Assembly (NCBI GenBank): GCA_010093485.1
Contig: MU001495.1
Coordinates: forward strand, 1,817,470 to 1,881,469
DNA length: 64,000 nucleotides
Direction: 5' to 3'
DNA from: Karstenula rhodostoma CBS 690.94
Taxonomy: Eukaryota > Ascomycota > Dothideomycetes > Pleosporales > Didymosphaeriaceae
Under the pieces are notes generated by a model. The model did no database searches. It saw only the letters and a program-made list of their open reading frames with translations, and was not told the DNA's origin. Of the stretch, positions 12,288-23,302 are shown one piece after another; within the stretch, counting starts at the first letter, position 1, and the number at the start of each line of letters is the position of its first letter. The position numbers were made by a program, and so were the translations under genes.

Positions 12288-14562
12288 ATGGGTGAGGGTA
12301 ATGTTAATATTGCGATCGCGGCTGGGGATGTGGAAGTCACGCCGTATTCCATGCATGTAGGTCTCTCTACATCCTCTAACTCGTTCAGCATGCTCTCACT
12401 CTTTCGAAACACGCAGATGCGAATGTTTGAACTCTTTAGAAAAAGGCTTCATATGCTGAAACTGGACGCCAGGTGTCTTCCAAATACCTCGATTTGACGA
12501 AGAAGAAACTGGAGTTGACGCGTTTGCCGAGGGAAGTGGAGCTGCCAGAGGAGAGACGTTGGGATTTGGGAACTCCGAAGGCGGTGCTGTGAGTGTCCTT
12601 CTGGTTTCGACTTGGATACAATGCATCTGACTTTGTGTAGAGAACCTCTGCTGGATTACTGGTTAGTCAAGTTCCTGATCGAATCGATGTTGCGGGTGGA
12701 GCACGCTTCCTGGTTATCCCTGCGAGTGTCAGTATTGACTCGAGGGCACTGGGATCGGAAACGGTCGTTGCTTCCCCAGCTTGGGGTAGGGGCGGTCGTG
12801 GCTTCCCTGCACCGGGTCAACTCATCGCCAACGTGGACTTGTCGCCCCCGCTCCTGGCTCTATGCTCAGGCCAAGCGATGGTTGCAATTTGCAGGCTCAT
12901 GTCCATGCTCGCATTGCAAGGCTATGCATATCACGTTGTTGCGGATCACGTCGGACTAGGTCGCGCCTTCCATGACCCTATACTGACTCACATATAGGCT
13001 GGAGCACTACGACTGGCGTGTGCAGGAAGCCCACCTTAATACTTCACTCCCCCAGTACCGGACTACCATCAATCTTCCATCGCCCAGCAACGAAGACAAA
13101 GTCCAGTCACTGCGCATTCACTTTGTGCACAAGCCTTCATCACATCGGCATGCTATCCCGCTGCTCTTCTGCCATACTTGGCCCTCCTCGTTCATAGAAG
13201 TCCAGAAGATCATCGATGCGCTTACGGATCCCCAGTCGCTGCCGAGCTTTGGAGACGGCGCCCAACAGGCTTTTCACGTCGTCGTCCCCAGCATACCCGG
13301 CTTCGGATTCAGTGATGCGAGCCCGTCTGAGACCTTTGGATTGGAAGAGACAGCGGAGGCGTTCAGCAAGCTCATGAATCGGCTAGGTTACGACCGCTAC
13401 GTTGCACACGGCACCGGATGGTAGGCACGAAGACTGACGACCACACGCCGGCTGATCGCTGACCACAGCACAGGGGCTTCAATATCTGTCGAGCACTAGC
13501 GTTGAACCACCCACAGAGCTGTATCTCTGTTCACACTGCAAATCCCACCTTTGCAGAGCCAACCTTCCAGCAAAGTCCGGTCTCTTTTCTAAAATACCAG
13601 GTCGCAAAAGTCACAAAGGCCAGCGTAACCTCGTTGAGTTTTGGATACGTCCCTTCAGAGGTTCACGTGGACTCTGGACGGGACACTGCGAATCGATCTC
13701 TGACGAGAGGCTTGGAAAGGCTTCGAGGTCCATCGGGTCCTACTCTTTCGCTTCTCTACTCTTATCGACCGCAAACTCTCGCCTTCTCACTCTGCGATTC
13801 GCCGATTGGACTCCTCGCCGGCTTGCTCGATGTGATACACACCCAAGCGCCTCCTTCTCTTGAACCTGTTACGTCACGGTCTCGTTCGCCGTTTTTGTCT
13901 CCTATTGAACTTCAGCAGCAAGACTCGCACCACGATCGCTCGTCCGTGGAGACTGCGTTCCGATCCGCTGTCCCCGCTCAAAGAGTAGAGCAACCATCAG
14001 AACCGCGCGAAAGCGAGGCGAACTTGATGGTATATTCATGGTCTGCTACGGAAGTATTGAATTGGACGATGAGTATGTATCGCCCGAGTGGAGAATGGAC
14101 ATGTAGCAGCTAACTCCGTATTGCGTTTAGTGCAATGGTTACCTGGACCGGTACGTACCTTCGTTAACCACCTATATGAACTGGAACCAAAACGATCGCA
14201 TGTCAGGCATGCAAAGGTCTGATTTTCGCTAACCATTGGCTGTTGTCATTTAGGAAGCTTCGCTTCGATGGCTGAGACGCGCGCAACTCGACACAATGCC
14301 GACATCCTCATATTCAGCATCCCGTTGCCCGGTGCCCCTCGGCATTAGTGCCTTCCGCGCGCAAAAGACCAACCCCCACGACAAAGCTACACCGCTTATG
14401 TGGGGAAGCGCGACTTGGAACATCGCTTGGGTGAAGCGACATCAACGGCCTGCCGCGCTTCCTGCGTGGGAAGCGCCAGACCTTCTTGTTCTCGACATGC
14501 GCGAGTACTTCCAATCGCACGGTGGAGCCGCCTTCAGGACTCCATTCAACCTTCCCGCTTAG
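12288..14562 (+). CDS. Epoxide-hydrolase-like alpha/beta hydrolase, catalytic residues lost
   Basis: The protein (518 aa as spliced) has the epoxide hydrolase N-terminal lid (YLDLTKKKLELTRLP, then YDWRVQEAHLNTSLPQY) and the alpha/beta hydrolase core (SIPGFGFSD, RPQTLAFSLCDSPIGLLA). Exons: 12288-12356, 12473-12588, 12641-12661, 12998-13420, 13474-14072, 14131-14150, 14254-14562. The usual nucleophile motif GGDWG reads GTGWG (Gly209 for Asp), the oxyanion HGxP reads HTWP, and the C-terminal GGHFAAWE reads RPAALPAWE, so the catalytic His is missing too. It is about 100 residues longer than usual. It could be a pseudoenzyme or a decaying gene; frame and splice sites are intact. The third intron (336 nt) is unusually long. 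Confidence 0.75.
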
Positions 14563-16495
14563 GCAATGCCGTCGCATGGACAAGATAAAAGCCGTGGAAA
14601 GCTGCTATAGGTATATGGGATGTTGCTATGGCGCATATGCCTAGTATATGTGCCGGGAAGCACCATCGACACAGCAATTGATTTGCAAAGGGAGGGTTGG
14701 GGAGCGGTAGCGATGCAGTAGTGTCGGTGGGCTGGGATGGGCTGCACGCAGGATGGATGTGCAGGTGCATGCGGCGCATGGGCAGTAAGGTAGGATCGAC
14801 GAGAAACATGCCACAAACTATCGGACGGACGGCGATGACCATAACATGAGCTGGGTCGGGCCGCGGGGATATCTATACCAGAGGATGTACATGAGTATAT
14901 GAGCTCAAGAAATCGAGCGCCTAATGAATATGTTTAGTTTTCCTTCCAACGGCCATGGCCGTGTTACTTTCCTTGCGATACGGAAGCCAGACTTGCTTTG
15001 ATATCTTTCGCGTTATATCATGGAAGACTGGTTCGTGCGCTTGGTGTTAATATGCGCGGTTGTATAAGATGACGGTGATGATGGTTGGGCCAGCGGCGCT
15101 AGCAGGCTACTCGCTCATACAAAAATACTCAGTACAAATACGCCCACAGGAAGTGACAGTACTGTTAATTCCAGTTGAAGACGACTTGCGCTTTGGAATC
15201 GTGACAGTCCTACGAGATGTGCGTTTACTCGGGCAGCATTGATGGAGGAATGGAAAGGCAAATATCATATGGGCAGTGCACACCGTTGTTGGGTTGAAGG
15301 ATAGATTGTCAAGACCATGTATATTAGGTCTTTTTTTTCTTAGCACGGGGAACTTTTTCGGCGTGGATTCTACCATGGTGCGGACCCCGGCGAGAGTACT
15401 CGTACATGTACGTCGGAGAGCTTTGGCGCGCGAGAGGAGGTGGATGTGCCCACAACATCTGAAGAAGGACCGAAATGGTAAAAGTGCGTGCGATCGATCA
15501 GCGATCGGACACGATGCTGAAGCGTTATGGGGCGGGGGCGGTCTGGGTAGTACTCGACTTGCCTGGGAAAGCGCGGCCGTCTTGCCGTCACTCGCGTGCA
15601 GCCCGTGCTCGAAAATCAACACAGCGCCAGCGCAGAATTTGGTCCCTCTCTCCACCATTTCGCCCTCCGCAACCCTCACAAACACTTGCCGCGATCAGCG
15701 AGACCATCAGAAGCTCGTCGCAGACCCATACCGTAAGTATTTATGGCATGAACAACACACCTAGCAGCTTTCACATGCCGCCCGCCCATCTCTGTTTTCA
15801 GAGCGTTACTGATGCCCAAACCAGTTCACTCTCCAGCAGCCAATTGCCCCCAACATCCCCCGCGTCGCCTTCGCAGTCTTCAAGCTGGCAGACCTAGCCT
15901 GTACGCGTAGCAATACTGCATAGGCTCTAGCAGCCCGCAGCCCTCTTCCCGACTTATCTCCACCGGTTTTATGCCGCAAGAGGACCTTCTGCGATTCCTT
16001 TCGAAGCCTTCAAAGTGCGCGCCCCGCCTCCCGCAAACACGCGTGTTTGACGGGAGACTGCTCGTGAGAAAACATACTGACTTTGATATAGGCCCCGATA
16101 ACACGCTTTACTCCCCGTCTACCACCTCCCACTTTCCAAACCCAACGAGCAGATCCTCTCGTCTGCTGGACCCGATACTTCCCCAGGGTATCGGAATCTA
16201 GTCGCGCGAGGACCACAATCGCCTGACAACATTTCCCGGCACAAAGCCTCTTTTATCCCCCTCTCCGCCCGCCCTCCCTAACGCCCTTTCGGACGTTTCC
16301 ACCACCACCCGACGATTGTAGCTGGCAGCCGCCAGCCCCTACAAACTTTCCCACCCGTGGGCCTTCTCTACTCAGACGAGCACCGCATTGCTTGTCTGAG
16401 CGGCAGATTGTGCTTCACTGCCAATAACCCAGTCAACTGCTACCCGTCGAGACCAGTCCATACCAAGGCTAGCCGAACCGTGTGCTTGCACATCA
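14563..16495. other. Intergenic and probable long leader of the SAM decarboxylase gene
   Basis: No protein gene is recognised. An intron-like segment lies at 15733-15801 (GTAAGT start, CTGTTTTCAG end, 69 nt) on the plus strand, suggesting a transcribed, spliced 5' leader reaching toward the SAM decarboxylase start. A 76-codon ORF with its own ATG (15971-16201) and pyrimidine-rich tracts (16251-16320) precede that start. The overlapping open frames at 15107-15764 on both strands show no motif. Confidence 0.4.
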
Positions 16496-18152
16496 ATGGA
16501 ACAAGAGATGGTCGCTACTGTCGATATTCCCAAGCACTACACTGCGTCTCCGTCGTCGCACATTGGCACTCCGCATCTGACGATTAACAAGGAGGCTACC
16601 ATTGACCTCGACTCCAGCAATGCCTTCGAAGGTACCTCTACTTCCCATTCGGCCATCCTGATATAAAAGCTAATCTTCGCAAGGTCCCGAGAAACTTCTA
16701 GAAGTATGGTTCAGCGGTTCTGCCACCGACTTGCCTGGTCAGGCCGGCCCACTCGGTCTCAAGGCCGTGTCTGCTGATGTTTGGAAGGAGATGCTCGATC
16801 TCGTCAATTGCAAGGTCCTTTCCGTCATCGAATCCGAGCATGTCGACGCATACCTTCTCTCGGAGTCGAGCTTCTTTGTGTTTCCGCACAAGGTGGTACT
16901 GAAGACTTGTGGTACGACGACTCTCCTTTGGGGTCTACCTCGGCTTTTGGAGATCGCCGCTCTTGAGGCAGGCTTCCCGCATGTGGCCCCTCAGCCCACC
17001 AAGGGCATCGCCGCTGCTGCCACTCCGTACCGCGTCTTCTACAGCAGGAAGAACTTTCTCTACCCGGACCAGCAGCGTGGCCCTCACCGCAGCTGGCGTG
17101 ACGAAGTCGCCTACTTGGACCAACGATTCCAGGGTGGGAGTGCTTACATGATTGGTAAGATGAATGGCGAGCACTGGTACCTTTACATCACTGGCCCTGA
17201 TACGACGTTGACCCCGCCTCCTAGTCCGGGGCGGGAGATTGTCGAGACGGAGACGAAGGTTATAAGCTACCCCCAGAAGCTGCTTCCCGAGACCATGACG
17301 GACGAAGAAGAAGACGAGACGCTGGAGATTCTGATGACTGACCTCGATGAGAAGAACGCCCGTCAGTTCTATCTCGAGGACGCGAGTGCGGTCGCGGAAG
17401 GTCGGTTTCTTCAGAAGGCTCGTGAGGCTCGTAAGCATGCCATCTCATCCCTCGGTTCGATCCCAGAGGAGCATTCAGAGAGTCTGGGTGGTTCCACGGT
17501 TCTCAACACGAACCATACAGACTCGTCTTTCGATGTCTTTGAGCAGACCTCTTCGGATCATTCCGGCTTCAACTCGGACGAGGATGATCCCCTTACCTTC
17601 CCGGAGGAACTGACTACGGAGGGTCACACTCTGGGAACCGTCGTCTCTGAGACGTGTGGCTTAGCCGATGTCTACCCTACCTCGAAGTACCCTGACTCCC
17701 GCATCGACGCGTACCTCTTCACGCCCTGCGGCTTCTCGGCCAATGGCGTCATTCCGGCCCCAGGCGGCGCTCCTGTGGGTACCAAGAAGGGCTCTGATGC
17801 CACGCACTACTTCACGGTGCACGTCACGCCCGAGCCACAGTGCTCTTACGCCTCGTTCGAGACCAACGTTCCTGCGCACCAGTGCGGTCGCGAGACGTCG
17901 GACATTGTGGACCATGTCGTAGGTATCTTCATGCCAGGACGCTTCAGCGTTACGTTGTTCGAGGCTAAGCCTTCGGACGACGTTGGTTCTGGCGTGAAGA
18001 CGGCACAGAAGAGCAAGAACATGGACGCGATCAAGGGATACAAGAGGGTCGATCGCATCGTGCATGATTTGGACGGCTATGATCTGGTCTTCAGGTACTA
18101 CGAGAGGGACGACTGGACGGGCGGAAAGCCGAGGCTTGGGGAGGTGCTGTAG
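16496..18152 (+). CDS. SPE2: S-adenosylmethionine decarboxylase proenzyme
   Basis: This enzyme makes decarboxylated SAM, the aminopropyl donor for spermidine and spermine, in the cytosol. It is a pyruvoyl enzyme made by self-cleavage. Exons 16496-16631 and 16684-18152 give 534 aa. The cleavage site LSESSFF is present (Glu106|Ser107-Ser108), as are the catalytic Cys motif (LKTCGTTTLLWG), the Ser/His pair region (HVTPEPQCSYASFETN) and CGFSANG. A long acidic/serine insert (about residues 255-365) separates the two conserved halves, which explains the length above the animal enzyme (~334 aa). A second in-frame ATG lies four codons downstream. A possible 76-codon upstream ORF and leader intron hint at post-transcriptional control, as known for this enzyme elsewhere; that is inference. 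Confidence 0.95.
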
Positions 18153-18577
18153 GGGACGTGAGGTGAAGTAAAAGTGTTTGCTGTGCATACGGTCAGAACT
18201 TTATCAATATTTTCTTGTCACGGCCTTTCTTTCAGCGGAAAACGAAGCTGGGCTAATGATTGCGTGGAGAAGTGTGTTACTGCGCGGAGGTGGATGCGGC
18301 TGTATATTTCCTTCTGATAGCGCTCTGCGATAAATATTGTATTTCCTGCCAGCTCTGACCTTGGTGAGAGAAGTAAACACGGTGAACACGACCAGATGGA
18401 GGGGCAAGAACCCCGCCAAAACCTCCGATGTCCGCGCGCCCGCCACTTTTCTCCCGATTTGAAATCACCTCTAACACTCACCACAACACCATGCTCTTAC
18501 GCCCCTCGCATACACCCGCCCTACCCGTATACTCCGATCCAGGTTGAGCCCGCTCTTCTGCGCGACTCAAAACTACT
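18153..18577. other. Intergenic, no gene seen
   Basis: About 425 bp between the SAM decarboxylase stop and the CFD1 start. It should contain the terminator of the first and the promoter of the second. Minus-strand frames here look like chance. Confidence 0.5.
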
Positions 18578-19570
18578 ATGCCGCTCGAGAACATCCGCCA
18601 CATTGTGCTTGTGCTGTCTGGCAAAGGCGGCGTCGGCAAATCCAGCATCACAACGCAGCTTGCGCTAGCCCTGAGCTTGCAGGGCAAATCCGTGGGCGTA
18701 CTGGACATCGACCTTACGGGGCCGAGTATACCGCGCTTCTTTGGGATTGAGGAGAGCAGGGTCAAGCAGGCGCCGGGCGGTTGGATACCTGTCGAGGTGC
18801 ACAGGGAGCAGACGCTGCCACGGGCACGACAGGCCAACGGGGACGCTTCTACGCAGACCAGCGAAGTCAATGGGTCCACACAAGATCAGGAGCAGGGGAC
18901 GCACATCGGCGCGCTCTCCTGCATGAGCCTGGGCTTCATACTGCCCAACCGCGGCGACGCCGTCATCTGGCGCGGTCCCAAGAAAACCGCCATGGTGCGC
19001 CAGTTCCTGACGGACGTGCTGTGGCCAGAGCTGGACTTTCTCCTCGTCGACACGCCGCCCGGCACCTCAGACGAACACATCTCGCTCCTCGAAACGCTCC
19101 TCAAGACCACAGCGCACACCTCCCAGCTCGCGGGCGCTGTCGTCGTCACCACGCCCCAGGCCATCGCCATCTCCGACGTCAAAAAGGAACTCAACTTCTG
19201 CGCCAAAACGGGCGTGCGCGTGCTCGGCGTCGTCGAGAACATGGCGGGCTTCGTGTGCCCCAACTGCAGCGAGTGCTGCAATGTCTTCTCCAAGGGCGGC
19301 GGGGAGGTCATGGCGCGCGACTTTGCGGTTCCGTTTCTAGGGAGTGTGCCGATTGATCCTGCGTTCGTTATGCTGGTTGAGGAGGGCGTGAGGCCGCGGT
19401 ATCCGAAGGGGACGGTTGTTGGGGGGACGGCGTTGGTGGAGAGGGAAGAGGGGGGAGAGGATAGAGAGGGGTTGCTGGTGGACAAGTATCGGGAGTGTAG
19501 TTTGGCGCCTGTGTTTGAGGGATTTGTGGGGAGGTTGGTGGGGGATATTGAGGGGAGGGATGGGGCGTGA
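18578..19570 (+). CDS. CFD1: Cytosolic Fe-S cluster assembly ATPase CFD1 (NUBP2)
   Basis: CFD1 pairs with NBP35 as the cytosolic scaffold on which 4Fe-4S clusters are built before transfer to apoproteins. The gene is a single exon of 330 aa. The deviant Walker A (GKGGVGKS, 15-22), the switch region (DIDLTGPS), the [10 protein letters not shown] motif and the cluster-binding CPNC within CPNCSECC are all visible. It lacks the N-terminal cysteine-rich extension that marks NBP35, which supports CFD1. The insertion between residues ~85 and 105 is hydrophilic and not conserved in kind. The sense strand changes sharply from C-rich to G-rich around 19310 without loss of frame. Confidence 0.95.
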   Translation: MPLENIRHIVLVLSGKGGVGKSSITTQLALALSLQGKSVGVLDIDLTGPSIPRFFGIEESRVKQAPGGWIPVEVHREQTLPRARQANGDASTQTSEVNGSTQDQEQGTHIGALSCMSLGFILPNRGDAVIWRGPKKTAMVRQFLTDVLWPELDFLLVDTPPGTSDEHISLLETLLKTTAHTSQLAGAVVVTTPQAIAISDVKKELNFCAKTGVRVLGVVENMAGFVCPNCSECCNVFSKGGGEVMARDFAVPFLGSVPIDPAFVMLVEEGVRPRYPKGTVVGGTALVEREEGGEDREGLLVDKYRECSLAPVFEGFVGRLVGDIEGRDGA

Positions 19571-20299
19571 AGGGGTCTGTGCAGGTGTGTTGGATTGGCG
19601 TGGAGACGACATGGGCTTTGGAGGAATCTACACCCCTTTGAGAAAACTCAGTTGAAAGATTCCACGCATCTACGCACGTACATGGCCATTATCAATAATG
19701 CTACCCAAGCATACCCTAGCCCATCTCTCCGCTCCCTCCATCCCTTTCCAGAACAACCATAACATTCTCAAAGAGATGGGATGAGATACTTTGACAGCCC
19801 CGCACAACCTCATGCTTCTTCGCCTCCTGCATCAAAATAAAACCATCTACACATCCCAACTCCTACCGTAGAACCAAGGTAAATCATCACCATTCTTCCA
19901 AGGCGAAGTAGACACGAGTCTCCCACAACAAGAAAAAAAAGACAAGTCACGTCTCCCCAGCCGCTCTATCTAGCAGCCCAGCAACGTCTTCTGTACCTGA
20001 CCAAAGCAATGCCCTCGAGTCTACCATCTACAGTACCTTCTCAATCGTCCGGGTGCACCTGGCCTGTCTGTCGCGCACGCTGGTATGCCGCAGTCAGTGT
20101 ACTGGTACTTTCCACAGCGCAGGGATGGATACGCAGCGAGGTAAAGGCGTGGTTAACTGCTCGTGTGGCGTGGACGTGTTAGGAAGCCTCACATCTTACA
20201 CAACATATATACCCAGCCCGGCCCAGCCTTTGCGCGGGTAAAAACCCCGCTGGAGAGGGAAAACCTGTAACTTTTACGCTGTTTGAAATCCTTGTGTTT

Positions 20300-20360
20300 T
20301 GTTTTGGCACCCTACCGGGTTTCTGTACTGCGTTTTACCGCGGCTTGCAAAAGCGCGCGA
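20300..20360. repeat. Degenerate dispersed repeat fragment (R2 copy)
   Basis: Fifty-four bases ending in GGCTTGCAAAAGCGCGC match 25061-25114 with seven differences, six of them transitions. The match fades on both sides. Confidence 0.7.
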
Positions 20361-20384
20361 GGAGTCAATATATCAACTTACGTC

Positions 20385-20705
20385 TTGCGTCCTGGACGTG
20401 GAGTGGTTTGTGGACTGGGATGGTTAGGTGGGTATGGGCTTTTTGGGGAGGGGGGAGGGTCTAATATTGTGATTAGTGCTGAGGAAATGTTGTAAAGAAA
20501 GTAAACAGTGGGCGGTTCAGGCGGAGTAGTTGCTCACATTTTACGTCCAAGACGAGTGGGATGGAGTAGTTAGTGGAGTGCGGTGGTTGGGTGGGTATCC
20601 ATTGGATCTTTTGGAGAGGGGGTCGGGTCTGTTGCTGTATTACCGAAGACGTGCTGCAGGTAAAGTGGATAGTGAGCGGTTCGGGTGAGGTGGTTGGACT
20701 TTGGC
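20385..20705. repeat. Diverged tandem duplication, period ~164 bp
   Basis: Two units are aligned by TGGTTAGGTGGGTAT (20421) against TGGTTGGGTGGGTAT (20584), and by the 26 bases from 20506 against those from 20671. In that 26-base block all six differences are transitions. Spacing of 163-165 bp is constant, which argues for one old duplication. Confidence 0.7.
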
Positions 20706-21038
20706 CTCGGACCAGATCTAGCAAATAAGGACATGGTTGTTATCGCTACCGCTACTGATTTAACGTTCGGCATCCAACAACCACCCGGAGATGGTTGATT
20801 GCTACAAGCCTGTATGGGAAGCTTCCGTGGAATGTGGTTCCGAGAGTCTGTTTGTGAGGCAACGCTATTGGAAATGCTGCGGTTTAGAGCTTGGTGAGAG
20901 ATTGTTGGGATGTGACCCACGAACAAGTCACCTGACCATAGCTGCCTGCCACACCTTAGCCACCTCTATCTTCCCGACCTCACTGAGGTTCGTTCTTCAT
21001 GTTCTTTCTCTTTCGTCTTCTTTTTCTTGTACGCTACT

Positions 21039-22523
21039 ATGGCACCACCCGAAGCCTATACGTCGCACGGCCTCCTTAGGCTCCCACGAGAGCTTCGAGA
21101 CATGATCTATCGCTACTACTTCGTTCGCAAAGGAGGTTATATTTACGGCTTCGAGACGAAAAGGTTGAGGTCCGCGAACAACGAACCTATCGATCTAGTC
21201 TTGGCATGTACTTGTCGACAAATAAACCAAGAGACTGAGGGAGTTGGATTGAGGGTCAATCCTATCTCATTTGCGACTGTCTTTTCGGATGTGGACCGCA
21301 CGAGTATGAGAGCGGCGAAATTTAACTACTTCCTGAAATATCTCTACAAAAGCAAACGCAATTTATTGCAGCTTGCACAACATCTTATAAAGCCGGATGT
21401 AATCGACAGAGTCGAAAGACGCTTTCCGACGAGCAAGGGGTTTCTCCGTTACCTGGCCGCCCTGCCTATGGATTAGAACCATATGCTGTCATTCGCTGGA
21501 TGCTACCCATATCGGCACCTTCATTGTGATCTAGATACACCGTGGGGTACATGTCCCCTTTGGAGACACACAGCCCCACCCCGGCTTCGCAACGCTATCG
21601 ACCTCGCGCTGCAACTTGTCGCCACCAAAGACGGATTTAGCCAGGTAGCCCAGGACGCGTTCGAAGTTCTCGGTGTGACGGTCGGCAGTATTGAGGAATT
21701 CCTGCATCTAAGCCCAAAGCCCTGGCATATCCCTACTGAAGCAGACCTGCATCTATACTACAGCATCTACCGGCCAGGATACGCATTCCATCAACAACAC
21801 TACGATTCCGAAAAGCATTACTATTCAGCCGCAGCCCTAGCTATCGACTTCCTTGGCTCACACTCACCAAAAACACGCTGCCAGATGCGCGAGCTCGTCC
21901 TGTTGGAAGACTGCAAAGGAGTAGGTTTTCCAGAGAGCCATCCCGCCGGCCTGATTCCTTTTTTCCAGGAGAATAATAGGCTACGTATCCTTCGACGGCT
22001 CGACCTCTGGAGATCCGAGTTTCCCTTGGATACCTTTTCTCCTGAAGTGACTCCAGATTTCATCTCAATGTGCATGATCCCATGGATTGACGAGGCCTAC
22101 GCTCTGGCCGGTGCAGGCATGCCGTCTCGCTGCTTCAAGCTCCAATTTCATGCTTCCAATACTCACCTACAACTCATATTCGACATGCTCAAGCGCGATG
22201 CAGCGTTGCATGAAGCTTACCAAGCTTGTTGCGGGAAAGATGGAATCCAGTATGCCCCAGATAAGCTCTTTATTCGATACCGGAACGGTCGCTGTTTTCT
22301 GTCGGATGTTTTCCCGTTGGCAATGCGAGGTATCGTTCAAGGCTCGTCAACCGTCCAAATTGACGCGGAGAAGGGCGGTATTTGGGACACTGCAGAGTTG
22401 GCTGAAGTCGCTCGAGGATGGACTATCGAACAGTGGGATGACTGGAAGCAACGTACAACTGGCCCTTCAATTACCATTGACGACTACCCCGTTACTCATG
22501 ATGAGCTTCAATCGTTGTACTAG
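21039..22523 (+). pseudogene. 2EXR/F-box-like protein with in-frame TAG (pseudogene or 78-nt intron)
   Basis: The N-terminus (LLRLPRELRDMIYRYYF, then DLVLACTCRQINQET) is the 2EXR/F-box-like start common in large fungal families of unknown function. The frame is open from 21039 to a TAG at 21474-21476, then continues in the same frame from 21477 to the stop at 22523. Either this is a premature amber stop, or the 78 nt from GTAATC (21399) to the TAG acceptor (21476) are an intron; 78 is a multiple of three, so removal keeps the frame and gives 468 aa. No good CTRAY branch site is visible in that stretch, and the translated part looks protein-like, so a nonsense mutation is equally possible. The earliest in-frame ATG is used as the start. 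Confidence 0.65.
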
Positions 22524-22789
22524 TGTAACATGCCCCCGTTATAGCTGTTCCGTCGAGCTCTGCGTGGAAGGGGCTAACGAACTGGTAACCACGGTAATAT
22601 GGTGGTTCTATGGAGCTTAAGGCTGGAAAGGTGGCAGCATTGGGATGGTTAAGACGACGGTATCTTTACAACTAGAGGCGATCTGAATCTGAGCTTAAAC
22701 AACTACTACACTGCATTTATCTAATCACTACTGTTAGTCGTATGCCCATCCACACCATGTCAATGTGTGCGCTCCACCCCCTCCACCAC

Positions 22790-23302
22790 TCAACAAGCCA
22801 ACACCGAAAACCCACTCGCAGCATCCTCCTCAAACGCAATACTCGCCCAACTCCCCGCCCCACTCACCGCCACCTGAAACTCAAACACCGTCCCCTCGCT
22901 GCACTTGAACGTCGCAATCGGACTGCTCACAATATCCGTCGTCGTCCCCTTCTTATCCAACGCCAGCGCCGCAAACGTCCCGACAAGCTTCTTATCGGTG
23001 CTGCTGCGTCGCTGGAACACATTGAGCTTGGTGGCAGCGTTGCCAGACACGCGGACGGGGAACCCGCGCTCAAAATTGCCGAAGAGCGTGCATTTGCTGC
23101 TGGAGGAGAAGATGGGCTGGAACTCGAGGATCTGATTCTCGAAGTAGGGGGGGTCGTCTGGGAAGTCGGCGGTGGGGATTGAGGCGGAAGCGTAGAAACC
23201 CGGGTCTGAGACGGTGCGGTAGGAGGTGCAGGCGCGGCGGGGGGTTGAGGGAAGTGCGAGCGTGGTGGCGCTGAGGCTGAGGAGGAGGGTGGAGAGGTAC
23301 AT
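22790..23302 (-). CDS. Small secreted protein, four cysteines
   Basis: The product is 170 aa and I do not recognise a family. It begins with a clear signal peptide (MYLSTLLLSLSATTLALP, cleavage probably after A or P near 17-19). The mature part has four Cys (one near its start, one at its very end), enough for two disulphides, no membrane helix and beta-type alternation. I chose the ATG at 23302 because it starts the signal peptide; the frame extends 23 codons upstream. It stands alone in a gene-poor interval between repeats, a setting typical of lineage-specific secreted proteins. Confidence 0.75.
   Translation of the reverse strand: MYLSTLLLSLSATTLALPSTPRRACTSYRTVSDPGFYASASIPTADFPDDPPYFENQILEFQPIFSSSSKCTLFGNFERGFPVRVSGNAATKLNVFQRRSSTDKKLVGTFAALALDKKGTTTDIVSSPIATFKCSEGTVFEFQVAVSGAGSWASIAFEEDAASGFSVLAC

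Larger units (their letters stand above)
19571..21038. other. Gene-poor interval with degenerate repeats
   Basis: No gene is recognised. It contains a repeat fragment (20300-20360) and a diverged tandem duplication (about 20385-20705). The rest is unassigned non-coding sequence. Confidence 0.6.

Noticed and set aside
15107..15764. Overlapping long frames on both strands (192 and 162 codons)
   Set aside because: They overlap each other, have Arg/Cys/Ser-rich composition without motifs, and the plus-strand part carries a leader-type intron signal.
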